In this document: piece by piece, positions 42,877 through 54,000 of the stretch
How the letters are laid out: every line of letters starts with the position of its first letter
How positions within the stretch are numbered: position 1 is the stretch's first letter
Source: Porphyra umbilicalis
Lineage: Eukaryota > Rhodophyta > Bangiophyceae > Bangiales > Bangiaceae
Reading direction: 5' to 3'
Assembly: GCA_002049455.2 (NCBI GenBank)
Contig: KV918876.1
Span: 62,001-126,000, forward strand
DNA length: 64,000 bases
Made by a program: the position numbers and the translations under genes
The notes under the pieces: generated by a model
What the model was told of the DNA's origin: nothing
The model's database searches: none
Seen by the model: only the letters and a program-made list of their open reading frames with translations

Positions 42877-43711
42877 TAGGGTTATGCAACACGCCCAAGG
42901 CGTGTTCACGGACACGCCCTGGCCGTGTTTTATCGCGTGTTTAGGGCGTGTCACGCCAGCACGCCTGGCCAAACATGGGGCGTGTTTTAGGCGTTTTATT
43001 ACGACCCCCATCGATTGACCGACACGGCCAAGGTGGTGCTGCAAATGCGAGCTGCGCTTGCCAAAGAGGCGGCGCCGCGCCAGACGGTGTCACCGGGGTC
43101 CCGCATGGGCGATTTTGGTCAAGATGCCAGCGGAATGGTGCACCCCGATGATGACTACGAGGACAAGTGCAGCCCCCCCCCCGCTGCCGACGACGAGAAC
43201 GACGCTGACGCGGGTGCGGTCGCAGGCATGGCATACGACGCCAGAAGCATACAGCAAGAGTTGGACGATGTGTCCCAGGCATGCCGCGAGCGGGGAGAGG
43301 CGACAGCGAACAACAAAGCGTCGAAATTCAACGGCGCCAGCCAGCCACCTCGCCTCAGAGAGTCTGATCTTGCGTGCATTTGCGAGGCTTATGTGACGCG
43401 GAGCGTCGGCACGGAGGGTGTCGCTGCTGCCGTGGGTGGGGCGTCGAGCGCGGCAGGCAGCGGCCGCGGTCCTCGTCGGACCAACGTGCTGCTCAAGGAT
43501 GTGTTTGAGACGATGTGGAATCTGGCCAGCGCGAAGATTGTGTATCGTATGGAGTGGTTTAGGCAGAGCATTGGTAGGTGCTACTTGGAGTTTTATGGGT
43601 GTTTCTTTAGGGCGTGTTGGGCGTGTTTAGTGTCTAAGGGCGCGTTTAGGGCGTTCTTCAACGTGCCACGACCGCACGCCCTTTAAAAAAGGGGCGTGTT
43701 GCACAACCCTA
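42877..43711. mobile_element. non-autonomous hAT element with internal coding fragment, 835 bp
   Basis: Terminal inverted repeats of 20 bp differ at one position (TAGGGTTATGCAACACGCCC at the left, TAGGGTTGTGCAACACGCCC inverted at the right). A perfect 8-bp duplication CCGGTGGA occurs at 42869-42876 and 43712-43719. Subterminal GGCGTGT motifs are abundant at both ends. The interior carries a coding-like segment unlike a transposase, as in gene-capturing hAT elements. Confidence 0.93.
43045..43686 (+). CDS. unrecognised coding fragment inside hAT element
   Basis: 213 residues from ATG 43045 (a TTG at 43015 is in frame). No known domain. The first 170 residues look coding: MRAALAKEAAPRQTVSPGSR, an acidic patch DDDYEDK and DDENDADAG, then SIQQELDDVSQACRERGEAT, LRESDLACICEAYVTRS, and RTNVLLKDVFETMWNLASAK followed by IVYRMEWFRQS. 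The last ~40 residues are translated from the element's subterminal GGCGTGT repeats. A GGTAGGT string at about 43573 just after the plausible part resembles a splice donor. It may be an exon captured from a host gene, or the first exon of an unusual transposase. Confidence 0.45.
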   Translation: MRAALAKEAAPRQTVSPGSRMGDFGQDASGMVHPDDDYEDKCSPPPAADDENDADAGAVAGMAYDARSIQQELDDVSQACRERGEATANNKASKFNGASQPPRLRESDLACICEAYVTRSVGTEGVAAAVGGASSAAGSGRGPRRTNVLLKDVFETMWNLASAKIVYRMEWFRQSIGRCYLEFYGCFFRACWACLVSKGAFRAFFNVPRPHAL

Positions 43712-43719
43712 CCGGTGGA

Positions 43720-44784
43720 GGACTGATGCAATCAGCTTCACGGTAAGCAATTCCGGATGTGTCAGCCAGCAATGTTCACAAGAAGTGGACCCCTGCTTCC
43801 AAAATAAAAACCCCGTGCTCCACATTTGAGACTTTTGAGTATCTGCACTTGCGAGTGGCAAAGTTTATCGCCACCGGTACCCATCTGAAATTGTATTTTC
43901 TGGAATATACCCGAACTGAAAAGAAGTCAGTTAGAAGCAACTCAAGCCAAATTTCAGTACCCAGAGTAGGGCCTGGTCTGTACTATATGTCATTTTAAGT
44001 GCCCCGAGGTCCTGACAATTCGACAGTATAGGGCTACGCGCAAGTTGCGAAAAGTCGTACACGAGAGAGAAAGAGCCTTACAAGTAGGAGAAAACATACT
44101 CAAGTGCAGCCCAATGACTCACACAACAGCGCATGCTTCGGCCGCACATGGCTTCCTCCTCGTTTTCTCGCCAATCCGCAGCGCGGCGGTTGGCTGCCAC
44201 AAATAACCATCGCGGCTAACAAAAGACACATGTTGCATTGCCTCAGAAGTGTCACCGAGTGCTTTTCACAACGCCTTGGTGCGAAAACAGTGACGACGCG
44301 AACACGGGGAACCTACCCTCGGGGGCGGCCGTGCGGCGTGCCCTGCGCGGACCACACTCATTCGAACGCGTCTGAAAGCGGCAACTATCGCCTCTGCCTC
44401 CCGTTTGACAATTGACCGGGCAGACCCCGGCACCGTAGACATCCCCGGTGCTGATCGCGACTTTGTACCCCCGGGGTCCAGCATCTCCCCGTTCTCCCAA
44501 GACTGTGGAACACGCGTCAGCCGGCAATACCTACCAATGGCTGCGGAAGGAACCCCTTGAGATCGAGTAGCGGCAGCGATGGCGCTTCACGGAGGCATTG
44601 CGCTGCACGTCGACTTGACTGGCTCAACGAAGGCAGTCGGGTCGCGTGGAATTCGCGGATTCAGCCGGGGTCACAGGCGGATCGGAACGCGCTCTCAGCC
44701 CCGTTCTTGTACGTTGGCACCTCGCTTCGTTCGGCTCCGGATTCATCCCGCTTCAGCTCGGTCGATGGGACTGATGAATTCTTA
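43720..44784. other. no gene identified
   Basis: Nothing recognised. Confidence 0.35.
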
Positions 44785-44921
44785 TGGCTGACCTCCAAAA
44801 AATGGCGGTTGCAGAGTGGTTGCGATCATTTGACGGCGTACGTGGACCAATGGAAAGGTTCGGAATAAAGACAGTTCCTTAAACAGTCTCCCCATGCAGC
44901 TCTGCGCACTGAAAACGTACA

Positions 44922-46941
44922 TCGTTAGGAATGTGTACCACCCTACTTAAGGGGTACTGGGGCGTACTGGGGCCCGAGTTCCGTACTGTCGGGCCGAAAC
45001 GGAGGCCCGGAGCCCAAAATGGAGCCCGGCCGCAGCCCGTCCTGTGCCAGGGCGGCCGAACCGTGGGCTACAATGCCGCAGGTTACGTACCCGAGACGGG
45101 TCGAGACGGCTCGAGACGGCGACCAGATTCCTCCTCTTGTAGCCCACCTCTGAAGCAGGCTACAAGTCGATCAAAACCCAGGAAAATCGAGGCCTCAGGG
45201 GCCATTTGATCGGCACTCTGCACACCCTCGCCATTGCCGGACGGCTGCCAAGTTCTACGACTTGTGGCCCGCCTGAAATCAGGGTACAAGTGCAGCGATT
45301 CGGCCCACTTCCAGCAACCGCTGCGCAGCTTGGCGCGGGACCGCGGATCCGGGTCACAAGTCAGAGATGATGATCAGCGTCGCTGGAATTCCCGGCGGCC
45401 TCTTCACTGAACACGTGCGCAGCTGACAGATTCGTGGCTGCCAAATGTAACACATCATGCCTGGTGCACAGTGTGTGGTTCATTTGTCAGCCGTCTCAGA
45501 TGGACGAGTCAATATCAAGACGTGCTGAAGCACGAACGTCGTGCTGGGGTGTGCCAAATGACACGGGCTCACACGCTGTCAGCTGTGGTGGTCCGCGCCA
45601 ATACGTATGTCATGCCATTTTTGTGCCTGGGCTGTCCTTCAGTGGCACGACATGGCCGCACGAAAACACCACCGTGCAGACTTCGAGCGAATCGCGTCCC
45701 GTTCAATGTCACGCGGAGGCTCCTACCCGCTGGGGGTGATCCCAGGACAGTTACGTGGCAGTCCGACGCTGTGGATCGAGGACACCGCAAGCCTGATCCA
45801 TGGGCGCGACCTTCCTGAGCACGCGCCGACAACCAATTCGGAACATGACGGCTCCCGTGGCATGCGACCTTGCAATCGCACCCACCGTCTACCGCACCCC
45901 CGCCCCCTCCCGCCTCCCTCCTCGCCGACTCGCCGAGGGGCGCCCCGGCTCTTCTCCTATAGTTTCCAGGCATGCGAACGCACGAGATGTCTGTTGACAT
46001 GAACGGTGCAGTGCACTGCGCGGGTCACGGTTGGCACTTGTACGTCCTAGGCATTGTGCCTCCTTCGCGTGTGTTTCCCTTTTTTGTGCGGAAGTGACGT
46101 ACGAGACTACCATCAGCTGCCTGCGCTCATGTGGTTCACTTCCTTGGAATACCGTGTGCTGCCGACAAAGAGAGTGCTGACAGATTATTCTTTTCCCTGC
46201 TCCTCTCGTGCATGTCTTGGACTTTGTAATCGCCTCTCGTCTGCTTGGCCTGAGTCACTGTGATCTGCTGCCTGGTGTCATGTTTTTTCTCGCGCTGGTG
46301 GTGGCTGGGAGTGCCTGCTTCTTATCGTGGTCGCGTTCCGCCTCTGCTCTCTGTCCTCTGCTCTGGTTGTTTCTTCTGGTTTCCTGCCCATTGTCCGTTT
46401 TCTTGGCGTCCGGGGTTGTGCGCAGTTGTATGCCTGCCTTCAATAGTGGTAGTTTCGGCGTGTATGTGGTGGTGGGCAGTAGGGCTGATGAAGCGTAGGA
46501 AAAATACAGCCCGCACGCAGTGTCAGCAATCCTCCAGAACGACTTCCGGCAGGCCCGAAGCGTAGCGCCCACAAATTCGGCAGGAAGCATCTCTGCGAGA
46601 CACGTACCACTGTCGGCGCGCGGAACGTTTAAATGGAATGCTCGGCTACGCTTCAAGTCTTGTGCAATTGCATTCCGTCTGGACAGGGCCCCCACAGAGC
46701 CCTTGAGGGGGGGGGTGTATGATAACCACCCCCCCTCCCAGAGACATCATTGGACAGTGTCACAGTACATGCACGTCTTAAAACGCGAATAATCGCTGGT
46801 GTTCTAGTTTGGAAGAACACTGTAAGGAAACGAGGCAAGTAACCCCGCGAATATGTGTACTGGACCCATTTCACCTCAATCTGACATGCGACGCGCTGTA
46901 CTGGCCAGTACGACCAAGTACAGTGGTACACTTTCCCGACG
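44922..46941. mobile_element. 2,020-bp TIR element of the copy A/B family, nested in MITE
   Basis: The left end reads CGTTAGGAATGTGTACCAC and the right end inverted reads CGTCGGGAAAGTGTACCAC. These terminal repeats match those of copies A and B. AT is present on both sides (44920-44921, 46942-46943), and intact MITEs have a single AT at this point, supporting a 2-bp AT duplication. Subterminal GTACTGG repeats follow. The interior differs from copies A/B and shows no recognisable coding domain. Confidence 0.85.
45138..45168. repeat. CTTGTAGCC/GGCTACAAG hairpin, inverted copy
   Basis: CTTGTAGCC, a 13-base loop CACCTCTGAAGCA, then GGCTACAAG. The loop is the inverse of that in the 41980 hairpin, so both derive from one sequence. 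Confidence 0.75.
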
Positions 46942-47256
46942 ATCAGGATCTCAAGAAATCTGAAGAAATTTGTTGATCTCATGAGAAATCACAGGTCTGG
47001 GCCAGAACCCTCTCCATGCCCTCTTCAGGCTCAAGAAAATGGCCCAAAAAACACAGGAGATCTCATTGCGGGTTGCAATGGCTCGGCGAGACTCCTGCAA
47101 GACACGGTAATTGGCCTGCAAGATTACTGGCGGCAACCCTCAGCCAATAGTTTGATCGTTGCTTGTCGAAGAGCCAATTCGAATTCTTTTCTACGCTGTG
47201 TCGTCGGCTCTGCCTCTCTTCTTTCTGCAACCGCCATGTTTTGGAGGTTAGCAATA

Positions 47257-48045
47257 GTTCAGTTGTGTTTCCATTCTTTGACTCCTCATATCCATGACAG
47301 CTGCCATCCACAATGGGCGTATCAACTGCATATTGCTTGTTTGAATCCACGTGCAGCTCGCACGGACAGTCGTCATCGCAGTATCTCCGCACCCTGTGAG
47401 CGACCTAATTTGACCGCTTGCAGCAGCGGGGTTTAAGAGCTCAACGAGCTTCATGTTTAAACATCGTTGCGACCTTACTCGCGTGCTCGATGAGGCCTCT
47501 TTGTCCCTTGTTACCTTCCTCAAGCTCCATATCACACCATGCTGTTCTACGTCACTTCAAGGCGCTCTTCGTGACGGTCCTGAAGCATCCAAGAACAGTG
47601 TGAAAAATGGAAATACGTAGCCACAGACAAGCAGAATATGGAGTTCGACGAGAAAAGCTCTCACAAGGGCCTTCAAGGTGGGGTTTTCACCAGCTTGCCA
47701 GGTATGTCGTCCCCAAATCGAGAAAAAAGGGCCTCGTCGTGGATCCTGCAACGAACCTTACTGCGCAGGTGGCCGTCGTACCGCGCTCTGACGTTGAGGA
47801 AGAACGGGCAGCGCAGTGCACCTCGTCGCTGGATCCACCACGAGCCCATTTTTCCGTCAAACTGCTCGTAATTGGCGGGGCGTTCTGAAAACCCGTAGGG
47901 GTAATGACGACAACAGGTCGTTATTAAGAGTTCTATGAAGTCCGCTCAAGTTCTTAAGAGTGCGACTTCATTCATTCGACGGGTGCGGTGCTCAGTACCG
48001 GATCTGTGCCGAGTAGGGAAAGAAACACGTATTGCTGGTACCCTC
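47257..48045. other. no gene identified
   Basis: A short segment (47728-47748, CTCGTCGTGGATCCTGCAAC) is inverted relative to about 31694-31714 just outside copy A. Nothing else recognised. Confidence 0.35.
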
Positions 48046-50292
48046 ATCGTCTCGATCACGTACCACACTACTGGGGTGCGCAAAGGGTGTACTGGGGTGT
48101 ACTGCGGCCTAGAATGTGTACCCAGAAAGTGAAATCAATGCTGGGGTGGCGCGGGCTCCACTGGCCTCTCACCAGCCCGTGGAAACGCAGGCTACAAGTG
48201 GCGCCATCAGTCCTGGTGTTTTCCCCGCCGATGGCGGTGGGATTCAGCGGGATTCCTCATCACGTAGCCTCGCCGGATCGGCAATGGAGCCTCACCGGGT
48301 CGAGAGGGAAATTTCGTGCGTGAGACGATTCAATGCCTCGATGCAAGGCCTGGACAAGACTGGTCACGGATCAACTCCGGCGGTTCATCGCTCAAGTTTT
48401 TGAACGCTGCGCTGCGCTGTACGTGGCCCTCACTGCACCCCCAGTGATACCCCATGTCAGATCTCACCGAAACGACTGCATCTGCTTACAAGGCTGCAGC
48501 CACGCCAACGCCTCCACTTCGTCGATGCCAACGTCGACGGACTCTCCATCGACACCTGATACGCACCCCACCCCACACCCGCCGCAGTTGCTCACGGGCG
48601 CCCATGCCCCCACTCCGTCAGTGCACCCGCCGCCAGCAAACATTCGGCCGGTCACATCTCGCAGTAGCTGACGTCACCGGCTTGCAGACTGCGCCCACGG
48701 CCACCCATCCAACTAGTTGACAGTAAAGTAACCCTCTCAAGAACGCCCCTTAATCGGGTGACGAAGTTATTTGGCAGCCGAGATGTCATACTTCAGTGTG
48801 CTGTTCTGTCAACCATCCGCCATGTGGAGAGCTGCAAGCCTCGTGTGTGGACCCAGCTCTCCTCACCATCAGTTGTGTGGAGGGCGGCGCGCCTTATGCG
48901 GGGATCTCGACCCTCCTTTGTTGACACTGTGAGCCTTACTGGGCGGTCAATGGTGATCTGTTCTCACGGAGATAGGCTGGGATCGAATCCTCAGTGGCCG
49001 CGTTCTGACTACCCGTTGCTTTGGGCGATCATCGATTGGTGCAGCGTATGTCGCTTTTCAGAGGGTCAGCCGACGTGGAAGCTCCCCGGGGAACGGCGTC
49101 CAGTGGGCCATTGGCCCTCAATGGTACCAGCTGGTTGTACCTCCCACCCTCCGGCAGCCCTCGCGAACCCCCGCCCTCCCGCACCCCCTGCGCCTTAAAG
49201 GCGTTCGGCCGCGGTACAGCTACCGCTGACGGCTACCGCCGTCGTCGCGTATGAAGGAGGGGCCGGGAGTCACGCCGGCGTTAAGGGTTCCTCTACCGCG
49301 TACGGATCCCGTCACGCCCGAGCTGCGGGTCGTTGACACCCCCCTCGCCCGTCTTCTATTTTAAGTTCTCGAGTACGTTAAGTGTCGGGAGGACCAGAAA
49401 GACAAGGAGAGTGGTATGATGTGTGCACTGCGTATCGTTTGGTCCGCCGTTCTCCCTCCGTAAATGTGCACCCGTCCAGTGATGTGCTTCTCTCTCTGCC
49501 CATGTGGCCTTTGCCGCCACCTTTCCCCCTACTGCCGCTCTTCTCCAACTGCCTGTTTCCTGCCCACTGCTCTTTCCCCTCCGCTGCCTCCTTTCGCAAT
49601 ACTTCCCCTTTTAGCCCTACTGCCCATTCTTCTCCTACTGTACCATGTATTTCTACAGTCTCATTTGCTCCTACGGCCCCTGCTACCCCTATAGTCGTTG
49701 CGGACGGCGCGGATGCGGACAGCGAGGGGGTCGGGCGCTGCATGTGCGGATCTCCCTGTCATTGCTTCGTTCTGGCTTTTTGGGTGCGGTTCGGGTCGGG
49801 TGGCGAGGGGCGGGGGAAGAGCGCGAGGAGGTAGGAAGAGGGTGTACTACCCCCAGCCAGAGGGCGCTACAGAACCTTAAAAGACGCTTCTGTTTCCTGC
49901 AACGTATTCAGCTGGTGCGGCCCTGTACGACAGCTCTCCAGCTGGCATCACGTATCAGACTGCTGATTGAATACGAATCCAGCCCAGGCACGCTCGCAAT
50001 CGTGGCACCAAGGGAGGCCACGTGACTTGTCTCAGCAGGTGCGGTGATGCCCCCAACTAGAGCTGTGAGGGGGGGGGGGGCGGCTCCCTGCCATGTCGTT
50101 GAACAGTGTAAGAACCGTGCTGGCCGCGTATTGTTGCTCGAAAATGCGAATATGCCATCTATACTGATAGTGTAGACACTGAGGAAAAGCGGGGTCGAAT
50201 ATGGCCCAGTACAGCCATTTCAGACGTACTGGCACCAATATGAAGTCCGCCGGGGTATGTCCCCAAGTAGCGTGGTACGGAATCGCGACGAT
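48046..50292 (+). mobile_element. 2,247-bp TIR element, copy B, uninterrupted
   Basis: Starts ATCGTCTCGATCACGTACCA and ends inverted as ATCGTCGCGATTCCGTACCA. It matches copy A in opposite orientation along its full length and lacks all three insertions found there. GTACTGG repeats are subterminal. One stretch (about 49500-49690) is made of degenerate CTACTGCC-like units. Open frames are not conserved domains, so the element looks non-autonomous. Confidence 0.92.
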
Positions 50293-50991
50293 TTTGTCCT
50301 GCCGGCCTGGGACCAGGACTGACTCTGAGTTGGTGATGAAAAAGTTTCCTAGAAAGTTTAGGAAAGTTCCAGCAATAATTCAAAAACAAAGTTCACAATT
50401 CACATGACACGCCGCGTATTTGTGTGCACAGTTAAGGAACACGAGGCGCTGAGCTCATGGCCACATTTGTTGTCCACGCCGTCGACGTCGCGACCATCGT
50501 CGTCGACGCGTGGTCTGTCCCTGTCGCCATCCAGCGCCAGGCCCTCGGCAACAGGGATCCTGTTTGTCATCGAGGGTGCCGAGCAAAGCCGTTAGTCCTT
50601 CTGGATCTGGAGCCTCGGCCAGCCCTCATGCCACCGGGGCGGCTCGGACGTCGGGTACGCTGTTGAAACTTGCTTTGGAGTGCGTGCGGTCGGGGCAGCT
50701 CACAGCTTCCAGAAGTGTTAAGTTGCGTTCGCACAGACCTCGATCAAACTTCTAACACCGCTGTTCCGCGTGCCACGAACTGCTCGTCACCGATGTTTCC
50801 CCCGTTTTGGACTTCCAACATCAGTTCGTGTCAGACGATGTAGCGCATGCAGGACGTAGGGTCACATGGCTTCGACCTGCCCACTGGTGCAAGATCCTTT
50901 TTATCAGTGTGTCACCTGGTGTGGGCAGACGACGTGCACGGAGTGTCCTGTGGCATGCATGACATGAAAGATCCCGGGCCACACAGAGGAC
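50293..50991. other. no gene identified
   Basis: Nothing recognised; it may hold the promoter of the gene at 50992. Confidence 0.35.
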
Positions 50992-52440
50992 ATGCAGTCA
51001 TGCGTCATTCCCAAGGGGCGTGAGGCCAAGTTCGTGTGCGAATTGCACGATTTTGCTGCAATACATGCCAGGCTCCCAGTGATCATCGATGCCCGGGAGC
51101 TTACGCCTCGCCAGTTGAAAGACAAGCAGGCTCGTTCCAAGCAGTCTCTGATCGCGACGGTTGGCAATTTCGGGCGGGAGTCGCACATGGCGTCCCACGT
51201 TGCCAGATCAACGATAGTCGACGACGCAGGATTGGGTGGTGCGGCTGCTCAACAACGGACCCGAGATGCAGATGCTGCGGTCGCGGCAGCGCTGGACGCC
51301 GGTGCGAATCCTGGGGCTGCCCGGCTCGCCGGCGCCGTTGAAGCGGACCGCGTGCGCCACGGTGATCGCGCTGTACCGGAGCCCCCGGTTGTTCCAGCAT
51401 TTGGCAGGGCAAGCACCGTCGAAGAGGCGCGAGCGGCAGCCCTCGGCACGCTTGACCGAAAGTTTCGGCCAATGCAAAGGCCGAAGTACACCCCGGCTAA
51501 GCGTAAGTGCTTGAGCGACGTTTTGCGGACTGCTGGGGTGCAAGCGTGGCGTGCCGGTGCTAAGGTTGAGATCTACAGGTCAGAAAACCCCTACTCTTTT
51601 CGCTCTGGTGCTCAGCTTCGCACTCCTGTGCTGAATTTTGCGCGAATATCCGACGTTGTGCTCGCGTCTCAAGTGAGGGACACCCTGAACGCGTTTTACT
51701 GCGCCCCTAACCAATTTTACGGTCAAGATCCAACCGCTGCGTCGCTCGAGACCCCTGCTCTTGTGGCCGCCCTGATGGAGTGCGCCGACAGCGCCGACCT
51801 CAAGACCGTTTCAATCCGAGCGGCGCTGGCGCAGTTCTTCACCGAGATCCGCCGCGGGAACGAAGGCCTCCAGACGCTGTTTATTGTACGTTGCCTGTCA
51901 CACCGAAGTGTAGCAAACACGCAACGTATACTAGCTCTGCCTCTTGCACACAAACCACCGATGACGTGTCTAGTGAGGCATCTGGTACCTCGCAGTGACG
52001 CTCACTTAACATGTGCGCTGCAATGGTCCCCAGCTCGCGATCATACATACGCGGCGCTCTGTCAAGCAGCACCTCCACTGACGGATGCTATCATGCGTTT
52101 GCACCCCTTCAGGAATAGCCACAAGCGACGGGCGCGCGCGGTCAAGCTCCTTTTGCGTACTACAGGCTATCTCGATCACCTTACGCGTCAATCCATTTGC
52201 AGCGAGTATACCAGACACGGAGGAGGGACAAATGACGACATCCTCGCGAAGCAGTTTATCAAGGTTTGTGACGAAGTCCGAAACCCCGTCCAGAAAAGCC
52301 TCTGGCCATTGCTCAACAGCAAAGAGAACCACAGAGCGCAGATCCGGGCACTTCAAGAAACGGTCAGCGCGAGTGTTTCACTTCACGGGGGCATAGTGAA
52401 CCTCCCCGTTGTCCTCGACATAAGCCAAAAAGCGAGTTAG
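50992..52440 (+). CDS. unrecognised protein, 482 codons open
   Basis: No domain recognised. The first ~300 residues have protein-like composition: KFVCELHDFAAIHARLPVII, an Ala-rich helical region, KYTPAKRKCLSDVLRTAGVQ, ENPYSFRSGAQLRTPVLNFA, RDTLNAFYCAPNQFYGQDP and IRAALAQFFTEIRRGNEGLQ. From about 51895 the frame runs antisense to a Tc1-like transposase remnant (52006-52668 minus) and is probably not native. TTATTGTACGTTG at about 51886 contains a GTACGT that could be a splice donor. Most likely the real exon ends near 51893 and the 3' part of the gene was displaced by the insertion. Confidence 0.5.
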   Translation: MQSCVIPKGREAKFVCELHDFAAIHARLPVIIDARELTPRQLKDKQARSKQSLIATVGNFGRESHMASHVARSTIVDDAGLGGAAAQQRTRDADAAVAAALDAGANPGAARLAGAVEADRVRHGDRAVPEPPVVPAFGRASTVEEARAAALGTLDRKFRPMQRPKYTPAKRKCLSDVLRTAGVQAWRAGAKVEIYRSENPYSFRSGAQLRTPVLNFARISDVVLASQVRDTLNAFYCAPNQFYGQDPTAASLETPALVAALMECADSADLKTVSIRAALAQFFTEIRRGNEGLQTLFIVRCLSHRSVANTQRILALPLAHKPPMTCLVRHLVPRSDAHLTCALQWSPARDHTYAALCQAAPPLTDAIMRLHPFRNSHKRRARAVKLLLRTTGYLDHLTRQSICSEYTRHGGGTNDDILAKQFIKVCDEVRNPVQKSLWPLLNSKENHRAQIRALQETVSASVSLHGGIVNLPVVLDISQKAS

Positions 52441-52668
52441 TGTCGTGCGGGACATTCGCGTGTTACGAGCTGCCGTATAATGGCTCTGCCCATCATTGAG
52501 GTGCAGCGACACAACAAGCCGTCGCATTGACGCTGACTTCATCGTGTCGTCACAAGCGGTAATCCAGACGTCGGTACTTCTGCATGGCGCGAATTGTGCA
52601 AGACAAGTTGTCACAATCGTTCGATCCAACCCGAGCGGCGATTGTGAGGCCCATATGTGGCAAATCAT
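52006..52668 (-). pseudogene. Tc1/IS630-like transposase, N-terminal remnant
   Basis: One minus frame with a single in-frame TGA (52378-52380) shows the paired helix-turn-helix of this superfamily: SHYTAARNTRMSRTTLTRFL then AYVEDNGEVHYAPVK, the stop, RSVVLFAVEQWPEAFLDGVS, and VVICPSSVSGILAANGLTRK followed by VIEI. The following DDE nuclease domain is not visible; the frame ends at WGPLQRTC. It is a truncated and mutated copy. Confidence 0.65.
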
Positions 52669-53551
52669 TCAACAGACGAGAGCCGTGCACCGGAAGAAAT
52701 GCCAATAAAAACTGAAGAATCTCTGGATTTTGGCCTGTTGCAGGCAACGAGCGGGATCTACTGTGGGCCCAGAAAAAGGTTCCTAAATGTGAGAAACAGT
52801 GGCTTCCGAACACAGTGTGTCGGTAGACTCCCATTCGGATGCCAAAGAAGGCACGTATTCTGCTTGTAGCACAACCCCGTATCCACGGTCCCGAGGAGGG
52901 AAGTATCCCACCGCTGCCGCCCCAACAGCGTGCCCCCTATGGGATCATCCGATCCGGAAAGAGAGACCGCCAAAGGTAAAAGACAAAAGGCACGGTTTAC
53001 TTGTCGGCGACGACGGTGCCTCCCACCGTCGTCGCCCTTCGTCCAATAAAGGGCGGAAACCGTTGCAAGAACCCAATTCCCGTTATAGGAATTGGCCCAC
53101 GCCACCGACCAACCAAAAAAACTAAGTACAATGCGAGACAAGTCCACCAATGCGATAAATAGAGACGAGGGGGATCGCAGCTGCCGGGCAGCGCCAGACT
53201 TGGCGGCCCCTGGCGTGGCCACGCGGTGGCGCGCACGCGCCACATGACCGCCACGCCCAGCGGCGTCCGGACAGCCGTCCACCCCTGGCCCGGGCGTCCA
53301 CGCCCCCGACAGCTGCCCAGGCAGCGCCGAGGAGGCACCTGAGGGGCCTCGGCGGCCGTGCCGCGTGCTCCGCCGCTTGCCAACCGCGGGCCGCGTCCAC
53401 CCGGCCCCCGCCAGGAGTTCCCAGCACCACTCCCCGCCGGATGGGGCTACACTGTTTCCACCGGGCCTGAAAAGCTTTGCGTGCAAGCTTGCAGTACTTG
53501 CGTGCCTTGTTCAGTATTCGTTCCCAACTTGATTGCATTTGATATACAATA
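52669..53551. other. no gene identified
   Basis: Open minus frames (52758-53643) are present but show no domain. Confidence 0.35.
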
Positions 53552-54000
53552 TTGCCAACCTCCAACGAATGGCGGTTGCAGAGAAATGGGTGGCAGAGCC
53601 GACGACACAGCATAGAAATGAAATTTGATTGCATGTTCGACAAGGCACGATCAAACTATTGACTCGGAGTTACCGCCAGTAAACTTGCAAGCCAATTAAT
53701 GTGTCTTGCAGGGGTCACGCAGAACCATTGCAACCCACAATGAGACTTCCTGAGAATTTTGGGCCGCTTGCATTGGCCTGGAGACGTCATGCAGTGGGGT
53801 TCTGGGCCAGGCCTGTCATTTGTCATGAGATCAACAAATTGTCCAGATTTCTTCAGATCCTGATGTGCGTTTCCAGCGCGCAGAGCTGCATGAGGAGACT
53901 GTGTGAGGAGCTCACATGGTTCCTAGCCTTTTCATTGGCCAACGTACGCTGTTGAATGATTGCAACCACTCTGCAACCGCCATGTTTTGGAGGTCAGCCA
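53552..54000 (-). mobile_element. T-family MITE, complete, reverse orientation
   Basis: 449 bp, TTGCCAACCTCC at the left and GGAGGTCAGCCA at the right, flanked by TA (53550-53551 and 54001-54002). Same length as the copy at 22772. Confidence 0.9.

Larger units (their letters stand above)
44785..47256 (+). mobile_element. T-family MITE split by a 2-kb insertion
   Basis: The left piece 44785-44921 and right piece 46944-47256 match consecutive parts of 22772-23220 and together give about 450 bp, the length of the intact copy. TA flanks the outer ends (44783-44784, 47257-47258). Confidence 0.9.

Noticed and set aside
31801-50292. Copies A and B as long terminal repeats of a retrotransposon
   Set aside because: They are inverted relative to each other, each has its own terminal inverted repeats, and no RT or integrase lies between them.
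51895-52440. C-terminal part of the plus-strand 482-codon frame as native protein
   Set aside because: It lies antisense to a recognisable transposase helix-turn-helix region and loses protein-like composition.
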